From positions 18,235 through 82,234 of the forward strand of contig CAYPFN010000004.1 in the NCBI GenBank assembly GCA_964410325.1: DNA of 64,000 nt, given 5' to 3'. Position 1 is the first letter of the stretch, and each line of letters starts with the position of its first letter. A program made the translations under genes and the position numbers. The notes below the pieces were generated by a model, which did not search any database, was not told the origin of the DNA, and saw only the letters and a list, made by a program, of their open reading frames with translations. Source of the DNA: CAAFZY01 sp964410325. GTDB lineage: Bacteria; Pseudomonadota; Alphaproteobacteria; RF32; CAG-239. Of the stretch, positions 58,045 through 64,000 are shown piece by piece.

Positions 58045-59691
58045 ATGGCAGCAAAAGATATTGAATTTGGCAGTGATGCCCGCAGTAAAATGTTAAAAGG
58101 CGTGGAAACGCTGGCTAAAACTGTCAAAGTAACATTAGGTCCGAAAGGCCGTAATGTTATGCTTGATAAATCATACGGTGCGCCGAAAATTACCAAAGAC
58201 GGTGTTTCGGTGGCAAAAGAAATTGAACTGGCAGATAAATTTGAAAACATGGGCGCCCAGTTGGTTAAAGAAGTCGCTCAGAAAACCGCTGATAAAGCCG
58301 GTGATGGTACCACAACGGCAACCGTTTTGGCAGAAGCTATTATTAAAGAAGGCTGCAAAGCTGTAGCGGCTGGTATTAATCCGATGGATTTGAAACGCGG
58401 TATTGATATGGCGGTTGAAGCTGTGGTAGAAGACGTTAAATCTCGTTCTAAAGAAATTAAAACATCTGAAGAAATTGCCCAAGTCGGCACAATTTCGGCA
58501 AACGGCGATACCAGTATCGGAGAATATCTGGCAAGAGCTATGGAAAAAGTCGGCAATGACGGCGTGATTACGGTTGAAGATGCCAAAGGTCTGGAAACTG
58601 AACTGGATGTGGTTGAAGGCATGCAGTTTGACCGTGGTTATCTTTCTCCTTATTTTGTAACGAATCCGGATAAAATGAGTTGTGAATATGATAATCCGTA
58701 TATTTTGTTATATGATCAGAAAATTTCGAGCCTGCAGCCAATGTTGCCGGTTTTGGAAGCGGTTGTGCAGTCTGGACGTCCGTTGTTGATTATTGCGGAA
58801 GACATTGAAGGTGAAGCTTTGGCTACACTAGTGGTTAACCGTCTGCGTGGTGGTTTAAAGGTTTGTGCAGTTAAGGCGCCGGGTTTTGGCGACCGTCGTA
58901 AGGCAATGTTGCAAGATATGGCTGTTTTAACTGGTGGACAGGTTGTTTCCGAAGAACTCGGTATGAAGATTGAAAATGTTACTTTAGATATGCTTGGCAC
59001 ATCTAAACGCGTTGAAATCACAAAAGATGATACAACAATCATTGACGGCGCTGGCCAGAAGGAATTGATTGAAGCTAGAGCAAACCAAATTCGTAAGGAA
59101 ATTGAAACCACAACTTCTGATTATGACCGTGAAAAATTGCAGGAACGCTTGGGCAAGCTTTCCGGTGGCGTGGCTGTGCTGCGTGTCGGTGGCTCTTCTG
59201 AAGTTGAAGTTAAGGAAAAGAAAGACCGTATTGATGATGCGTTGAATGCTACACGCGCCGCAGTTAAAGAAGGTGTTGTCGCCGGCGGTGGTGTGGCTCT
59301 GCTTTATGCTTCTAAGGCCTTGGATAAACTGACGGTGGCGAATGAAGATCAAAAAGCTGGTGTTAATATTATTCGCAAAGCTATTCAAGCGCCTATCCGT
59401 CAAATTGCGGATAATGCTGGTGTTGATGGAGCCGTGATTGTCGGTAAACTTTTGGAAAGCACAGATGCCAATTATGGTTACAATGCTCAAAGTGGTGAGT
59501 ATACCGATATGATAAAAGCTGGTATTGTTGATCCGACCAAGGTTGTACGTACGGCTTTGCAGGACGCAGCTTCAGTTGGCGGTCTGTTGATTACAACCGA
59601 GGCTATGGTTGCCGAATCGCCAGTTAAAGAGTGTCATTGTGGCCAGGGTGCTGCTGGTATGGGCGGTATGCAAGGTGGCATGGGATTCTAA
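58045..59691 (+). CDS. groEL: chaperonin GroEL
   Basis: 548 residues, 60-kDa chaperonin ring subunit. MAAKDIEFGSDARSKMLKGV opens the chain, the ATP site includes VTLGPKGRNVML and KAGDGTTTATVLAEAI (with the catalytic Asp in DGTTT), and the C-terminus ends with the hydrophobic GGM-type tail GMGGMQGGMGF. The tail includes an unusual CHCG stretch (VKECHCGQG). Apical domain around 190-375 is regular. Very secure; operon groES-groEL. Confidence 0.98.
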   Translation: MAAKDIEFGSDARSKMLKGVETLAKTVKVTLGPKGRNVMLDKSYGAPKITKDGVSVAKEIELADKFENMGAQLVKEVAQKTADKAGDGTTTATVLAEAIIKEGCKAVAAGINPMDLKRGIDMAVEAVVEDVKSRSKEIKTSEEIAQVGTISANGDTSIGEYLARAMEKVGNDGVITVEDAKGLETELDVVEGMQFDRGYLSPYFVTNPDKMSCEYDNPYILLYDQKISSLQPMLPVLEAVVQSGRPLLIIAEDIEGEALATLVVNRLRGGLKVCAVKAPGFGDRRKAMLQDMAVLTGGQVVSEELGMKIENVTLDMLGTSKRVEITKDDTTIIDGAGQKELIEARANQIRKEIETTTSDYDREKLQERLGKLSGGVAVLRVGGSSEVEVKEKKDRIDDALNATRAAVKEGVVAGGGVALLYASKALDKLTVANEDQKAGVNIIRKAIQAPIRQIADNAGVDGAVIVGKLLESTDANYGYNAQSGEYTDMIKAGIVDPTKVVRTALQDAASVGGLLITTEAMVAESPVKECHCGQGAAGMGGMQGGMGF

Positions 59692-59711
59692 TTTTTAGGC
59701 TCAAATTTGAA

Positions 59712-59742
59712 AATACCTCTGACGAAAAACGCAGAGGTATTT
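59712..59742 (+). terminator. terminator of groESL
   Basis: AATACCTCTG / CAGAGGTATT, 9-nt loop, then a run of T. Confidence 0.86.
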
Positions 59743-59813
59743 TTTTTGTTTTGATAAATTTGCCAAATAGTGGATAAGCGTAAAGCATTTTTTTATTATT
59801 AATTTAATAATTT

Positions 59814-59993
59814 ATGGTTTGTAAAACTCATCATATTGAAGAACTGACAAAAGAAATAAATTAAAGTTGGAAGAAAGATAAGAAATTCTTAGCGGTTGGG
59901 CTATTATTAGCGGTGGTTGCCAATATACTTAAGTTTAGACCGTTGGAAAAAAGTTTTGGTAATTACCAACGCATAGGCAGTTATAGATTTTAA
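59814..59993 (+). pseudogene. small one-TM membrane protein gene with an in-frame TAA
   Basis: ATG at 59814 opens MVCKTHHIEELTKEIN, then TAA at 59862-59864, then the same frame continues SWKKDKKFLAVGLLLAVVAN with a clear single transmembrane helix and reaches a TAA at 59991. A strong terminator hairpin follows at 60001. No start codon exists after the interrupting stop. Most likely an inactivated small membrane protein gene. The alternative is two unrelated short frames. Confidence 0.45.
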
Positions 59994-60000
59994 GATAATA

Positions 60001-60031
60001 AAAAATCCTGCTTGGAAAAGCAGGATTTTTT
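60001..60031. terminator. bidirectional terminator
   Basis: AAAAATCCTGCTT / AAGCAGGATTTTT hairpin between the interrupted small gene and hppA; T runs on both strands. Confidence 0.85.
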
Positions 60032-60043
60032 ATTTGTGGTTTT

Positions 60044-62479
60044 TTAATCTTTGATAGCAGATACAATGCGCATGGCATAGAAGGAACGCCATACAAAGAT
60101 TAAACCTAACAGGAAGAAGAAAACACCCAATCCAGTTGAAACACAAGATGGTGCTTTGGCAGCCATTTCAACAGCCAACAGACCGAACAAAGTTGTGAAT
60201 TTGATAATTGGGTTTAAGGCTACAGATGAAGTGTCTTTATACGGATCGCCGACCGTATCGCCAACAACAGCAGCATCATGCAAAGGCGTGCCTTTTTCTT
60301 CCAGATCAACTTCAACCACTTTTTTAGCGTTATCCCATGCGCCGCCAGCATTGGCCATATACAGTGCTTGGAAAAGCCCAAAAATAGCGATAGAAATTAA
60401 GTAGCTGGCAAAAAGGTTGGCATCAAAGCAGGCAAAAGCTATCGTAAATGAGAAAATAACGATAAAGATGTTAAACATACCTTTTTGCGCATAAATTGTG
60501 CAGATACGGACAACATTTTTCGAATCTTCTACTGAAGCGGCCTTTTTGCCGTCTAGACGAATATGTTGTTTAATGTAATTGACGGCGCGATAAGCACCAG
60601 CAGAAACAGCCTGCATGGAAGCACCTGAAAACCAGTAAATGACGGCGCCACCTAAAATCAACCCGAACAAAACGTATGGATCAAGCAGATTTAAGGATAA
60701 GTTTAACAATAAAATGATTGAGAAAATCATTGTTGTTGCTCCAATGACGGCTGTGCCGATTAAAACCGGTTTGGCCGTGGCTTTGAAAGTGTTGCCGGCA
60801 GAATCGTTTTCTTCCAAAAGATGTTTGCCAACTTCAAAGTTTGGTTCAAAACCATATTCTTTTTTAATTTCTTTTTTAATGCCTTTGATTTGTTCAATTT
60901 GAGAAAGCTCAAATACGGATTGGGCATTATCCGTTACTGGGCCGTACGAATCGACGGCGATGGTGACCGGACCCATACCGAGCATACCAAAAGCTACCAA
61001 GCCAAAAGCAAAGACGGTTGGATATACCATATAAGCGTCTAAACCAGTCCGCGCGGTAAAAAAGGCAATAACCATTAAGCCGACCATCACAATACCTTGC
61101 CAAAAGGCTGAGAAATTGCCGGCGACAATGCCGGAGATAATATTTAATGATGCGCCTGCTTCACGGCTGGCGTTGACAACCTCCTCAACGTGTTTGGATT
61201 TGGAAGAGGTAAAGATTTTGGTGAATTCCGGAATGAGTGCAGCAGCTAAAGTTCCACAACTGATGATTGTGGAAAGTTTCCACCATAAATCCGGGCCAAA
61301 AACAGTGTGGTCAATCATAACATAAGAAACGCCGAAAGTCACAAGAATGGAAATAACGGAAGTTAACCATACCAAACTTGTTAAAGGGGTTTCAAAGTTG
61401 AATTTTTCTTTATCGCCGAATCTGATTTTAGAAATCCAGTTGTTTAATGAATAAGAACCGATAGAGGTTAAAATCATCAAAACGCGCATGGTGAAAATCC
61501 AAGTAATCAAACGAGCCTGAATATCAATGCCGTTTTGCATTAAAATCAAACTACCGTCGGCCGTATACATCATGCCTGCGCCTAAAACGATGAAGCTGAT
61601 TAACGCAACGCCAGTAACGCCATATGTTTCAAAACCATCCGCCGTTGGCCCGACCGAATCTCCGGCATTATCACCGGTACAATCGGCAATTACGCCTGGA
61701 TTGCGGGCATCATCTTCATCAATTTTAAAAATAATTTTCATTAAATCGGCGCCAATGTCGGCAATTTTGGTAAAGATGCCGCCACAGATACGTAAGGCGG
61801 AGGCGCCTAAAGATTCTCCGATAGCGAATCCGATGAAACAAGCTCCGGCATTATCGCGCGGAACAAACAGCAAAATGAAAATCATCATAATCAGTTCAAC
61901 GCAAATCAGCAAAACACCGATGGACATACCGGAGTGCAACGGCAGGTTCATTACCGGAAAGGCTTTGCCTTTTAATGAGGCAAAGGAGGTGCGGGCATTA
62001 GCATAAGTGTTAATACGCATACCAAACCAGGCAACAGCAAACGAACCTAAAATCCCCAGAATCGACCATAATAAAATATTTAAAACTTTGGGCAGCGGGA
62101 CTTCATTTAAATAAAAGAAATAGTAGAAAATGCAAACGGCAATGAAACATTCCAGAATAAGCAGTAAGACTGCTTGCTGTTTCATATAGGTTTTACAGGT
62201 AGCGTAGATGGTCTCTGCTACATTTAACATGGCTTTGTGAGCGGGAAGATTTTTAATCTTTTTGAATTCATAAAGACCAAAGAGCATTCCCAACAGACAA
62301 ATTCCCATGCCGGTCAGCAAAATGCATGACCCGCTGAGATTGAAGCCAAAAACATCAAAAACGACATCAAGCGACGGAATGTGCAAATCAATTTCCGAAG
62401 CGTAAGCGTTTTTGAAAAGAAAACATGTCGAAAATAAAGCAGCGATTGCGGCTTTACCTAATTTATTTATTTTCAGCAT
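60044..62479 (-). CDS. hppA: membrane-bound H+-translocating pyrophosphatase, K+-independent type
   Basis: 811 residues, about 16 helices. Hydrolyses pyrophosphate and pumps ions across the inner membrane. Substrate motifs: ADIGADLMK, DCTGDNAGDSVGPTADGFET (variant of the GDNVGDCAG motif) and VVGDTVGDPYKDT near the C-terminus. The K+-dependence site reads SAGNTFKATAK, i.e. Lys where K+-dependent enzymes have Ala, so K+-independent. Compared with classical enzymes the GDNxGDxxGxxAD motif carries Ser-Val-Gly-Pro, a divergent subgroup. An N-terminal extension with a signal-like helix (MLKINKLGKAAIAALFSTCF) is present. Monocistronic. Confidence 0.93.
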   Translation of the reverse strand: MLKINKLGKAAIAALFSTCFLFKNAYASEIDLHIPSLDVVFDVFGFNLSGSCILLTGMGICLLGMLFGLYEFKKIKNLPAHKAMLNVAETIYATCKTYMKQQAVLLLILECFIAVCIFYYFFYLNEVPLPKVLNILLWSILGILGSFAVAWFGMRINTYANARTSFASLKGKAFPVMNLPLHSGMSIGVLLICVELIMMIFILLFVPRDNAGACFIGFAIGESLGASALRICGGIFTKIADIGADLMKIIFKIDEDDARNPGVIADCTGDNAGDSVGPTADGFETYGVTGVALISFIVLGAGMMYTADGSLILMQNGIDIQARLITWIFTMRVLMILTSIGSYSLNNWISKIRFGDKEKFNFETPLTSLVWLTSVISILVTFGVSYVMIDHTVFGPDLWWKLSTIISCGTLAAALIPEFTKIFTSSKSKHVEEVVNASREAGASLNIISGIVAGNFSAFWQGIVMVGLMVIAFFTARTGLDAYMVYPTVFAFGLVAFGMLGMGPVTIAVDSYGPVTDNAQSVFELSQIEQIKGIKKEIKKEYGFEPNFEVGKHLLEENDSAGNTFKATAKPVLIGTAVIGATTMIFSIILLLNLSLNLLDPYVLFGLILGGAVIYWFSGASMQAVSAGAYRAVNYIKQHIRLDGKKAASVEDSKNVVRICTIYAQKGMFNIFIVIFSFTIAFACFDANLFASYLISIAIFGLFQALYMANAGGAWDNAKKVVEVDLEEKGTPLHDAAVVGDTVGDPYKDTSSVALNPIIKFTTLFGLLAVEMAAKAPSCVSTGLGVFFFLLGLIFVWRSFYAMRIVSAIKD

Positions 62480-62645
62480 AATATATCCTTTATCAAAATG
62501 GGTCGTGCCCGCATCAAATGTGTTTTTAGGAGATACGGGTTTATGTGAGTATATTAGAAGCCTTATTCTAAAGAATCTATTAAATTTTTAAGATATTAAC
62601 CGTTCGACAAAAGCAACAGCCTGGTTTTTACTTTTGTAGAAATGA

Positions 62646-63449
62646 TTACAGAACATTGTCTATGTCTATTTTTTCAACGTCAAAATAAAAGTTGTCATCT
62701 TTATCTTTGATATTCGTATCGGCACCTGCTTTTATTAAAAGTGCAACAATATTGTCATTACCGCTTGAGGCTGCATAAAAAAGAGCTGTTTTTCCGTCTT
62801 TGTCAGTTTTATTTACATCAGCGCCGGCATCAATTAGGAGTTGGACAATATCTAAATTCCAGGCATTGGTGGCGGCATTCATCAGTGGTGTGCCAAGCGA
62901 GCTTTCGGCATTGACATCAGCACCAGCATCAATAAGCATTTGTGCCAAAGTGCTCATTCGGCTCATTTCATGGAACAGATTTTCTTTTAATTTTTCCTGA
63001 ATTTCTGGATTGCCGACATCTAAACCCATGGTTTTCAGCATCATTATTTGCAACTGTAATTCGTTGGCTTTAGAAGTGGCAATATTTAACGGTATCATGC
63101 CATTGGCGGCGGCCATATTGACATCGGCGCCGTATTCGATAGCTTTTTTTGCGACTTCTAAGTCCGGATTAAGCGTGAGGAGGTAATATAACACTGGATT
63201 GCCAGTGGAATCCTTGGTGTTGAAATCAAAATTTTGGTCTTTCAAAGCTTCGATAGTGTTAATATCCGCTTCTTCCATTTGTTTTTCTAGATTAGAATCC
63301 TCAAATTCAGTTATTACGGAAGAAACAGGTGAAACTTCTTGTTCTGCGGCGGAATTTTCATTTTCGAGTGGTGCCGGAGTGGTTGTTTGAGCATGGATAT
63401 TGTTTACCAACATTAAACAAAATATGCTTAAAATTATCCTATATAACAT
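62646..63449 (-). CDS. exported ankyrin-repeat protein
   Basis: 267 residues. Signal peptide MLYRIILSIFCLMLVNNIHA, an acidic low-complexity linker of about 40 residues, then four ankyrin repeats from about residue 95: GADVNMAAANGMIPLNIATS, AGADVNAESSLGTPLMNAAT, AGADVNKTDKDGKTALFYAA and AGADTNIKDKDD. The repeats mediate protein binding; the export suggests action in the periplasm or outside. It follows the lipocalin-like lipoprotein gene by 2 bp on the same strand, so both are one operon. Confidence 0.87.
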   Translation of the reverse strand: MLYRIILSIFCLMLVNNIHAQTTTPAPLENENSAAEQEVSPVSSVITEFEDSNLEKQMEEADINTIEALKDQNFDFNTKDSTGNPVLYYLLTLNPDLEVAKKAIEYGADVNMAAANGMIPLNIATSKANELQLQIMMLKTMGLDVGNPEIQEKLKENLFHEMSRMSTLAQMLIDAGADVNAESSLGTPLMNAATNAWNLDIVQLLIDAGADVNKTDKDGKTALFYAASSGNDNIVALLIKAGADTNIKDKDDNFYFDVEKIDIDNVL

Positions 63450-63451
63450 TT

Positions 63452-63808
63452 TTATTCTCCGTTTGGTTTCTGACGAGTATAACTAAAGACAGCATCGTTA
63501 AAGCGCAGCTTTAAGCTGTTTTCATCCAGTTGTTGAATTTCAAATTCTTCCTCAATGGTAATGGTATGGCCATTGCCAATACTATATCCGGTTAATACCA
63601 GAATATGGTTGTTTTTACGCTGCCAGCTGTCATACTGTAGCGTGTGCATATTGACAGAGGCTGCCGAGCCGTCTTTATTAAACCTTATGCCTTGAAACTG
63701 ATTTTCTCTTCCTGGAATTGGCTGAATCCAGGTGCCGATAAGTTTGTCTTCCGTGCAGCCGCTTAAGATAAAAAATGAGGCTGCCAGCATAAAAATAAGT
63801 TTGTTCAT
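63452..63808 (-). CDS. lipocalin-like lipoprotein
   Basis: 118 residues from the ATG at 63808. Signal MNKLIFMLAASFFILSGC with lipobox LSGC. The mature start TEDKLIGTWIQPI with GxW is the lipocalin-type beginning seen in DUF4488-like proteins; the rest has alternating strands IRFNKDGSAASVNM, LTGYSIGNGHTITIEEEFEI and LKLRFNDAVFSYTRQ, an up-and-down barrel. Ligand unknown. Upstream gene of the ankyrin operon. Confidence 0.78.
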   Translation of the reverse strand: MNKLIFMLAASFFILSGCTEDKLIGTWIQPIPGRENQFQGIRFNKDGSAASVNMHTLQYDSWQRKNNHILVLTGYSIGNGHTITIEEEFEIQQLDENSLKLRFNDAVFSYTRQKPNGE

Positions 63809-63837
63809 GATTATGACCTTAATTTTCATTTACGAAA

Positions 63838-64000
63838 TTAAGCATAAACATTTTCTAAAACTTTGCAAGTTAAAATAAAATGTATGTTAGTTATAAAAAG
63901 GCTTTTTTTCAGAGCCTCTGCAGTAATCATTAATTCAGTTTTGTTTGCCAGGGCATTTAATATCAGAAAGTCATGTATGGTGCCGTTAATGCGTATGCAA
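63838..64000 (-). CDS. partial reading frame at the window edge
   Basis: Open on the minus strand from the window end to a TAA at 63838-63840; it reads NGTIHDFLILNALANKTELM and then a Lys/Leu-rich end, TCKVLENVYA. About 54 codons are inside. It could be the C-terminus of a real gene; no family can be named. Confidence 0.35.
   Translation of the reverse strand, partial: CIRINGTIHDFLILNALANKTELMITAEALKKSLFITNIHFILTCKVLENVYA

Noticed and set aside
58171..59490. Long open frames antisense to groEL
   Set aside because: They mirror the strongly biased groEL codon pattern, have no start signals and no recognisable domains.
1..64000. CRISPR array, insertion sequence or prophage
   Set aside because: No regularly spaced repeats, transposase or phage structural genes were seen; the only integration trace is the tRNA-Glu end duplication.

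Overview
The window is a gene-dense, AT-rich chromosomal segment of a Gram-negative bacterium, most likely an alphaproteobacterium. The strongest marker is a near-textbook CtrA cell-cycle regulator (28902-29588, minus). MlaA/MlaC, LptE, the leuS-lptE-holA order and the mnmE/dnaQ/coaE/rho neighbourhood fit this. The low G+C and frequent A/T-ending codons suggest a reduced or host-associated lineage; naming a specific order would be a guess. Almost everything looks like ordinary chromosome, with short accessory patches beside tRNA genes.

Region by region. 1-5.5 kb: truncated mnmE, a HAD phosphatase, dnaQ and coaE, then a very AT-rich gap with four exact TTATNCACA DnaA boxes, an inverted pair of near-consensus boxes and two TTAA-N7-TTAA CtrA-type motifs (probable oriC), then rho and a dCMP deaminase. 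5.5-20 kb: eno, dnaE, trpS, serS, a second HAD phosphatase, a membrane-anchored AMMECR1-domain protein overlapping an M49-like zinc peptidase, a 51-residue lipoprotein, pssA-psd. 20-30.5 kb: tRNA-Leu, tRNA-Ser, a nitroreductase-like protein, a BI-1 membrane protein, a DegT-type aminotransferase, mlaA-mlaC, a 38-cysteine secreted protein, gpsA, ctrA, sodB and tRNA-Glu. 30.5-35.5 kb is accessory: a 21-bp duplication of the tRNA-Glu 3' end, an archaemetzincin-like protease, an unknown protein, a frameshifted exported coiled-coil gene, a YjbR-domain protein, and a small HxlR regulon sharing a 37-bp upstream element. 35.7-44 kb: apt, holA, lptE, leuS, then rsmB, a degenerate MraY/WecA-like membrane protein and a TPR-like protein in a tight operon.

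44.2-46.9 kb is a restriction-modification-like module beside tRNA-Ser(CGA): a DUF262-HNH protein and an EcoRI-type adenine methyltransferase, preceded by a structured leader, a 15-codon leader ORF and an intrinsic terminator. 47-51.5 kb encodes a MacA-MacB-TolC efflux system. 51.7-57.1 kb: truA, ychF, pth, a short bL25, a prepilin-peptidase-like protein and a six-TM voltage-gated channel whose filter reads TLDGWAE. 57.1-64 kb: a decayed gene that keeps its terminator, groES-groEL behind a palindrome-containing promoter, a small interrupted membrane ORF, a K+-independent-type H+-pyrophosphatase, an exported ankyrin protein, a lipocalin-like lipoprotein and a partial ORF.

The observations I consider most worth following are the oriC candidate together with a CtrA lacking the terminal Ala-Ala degron, the leader of the methyltransferase/HNH module, the channel with a calcium-channel-like filter, the shared HxlR-type operator, and the degenerate GT4-fold protein in the rsmB operon. 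Assignments were made by reading motifs, without any database search.
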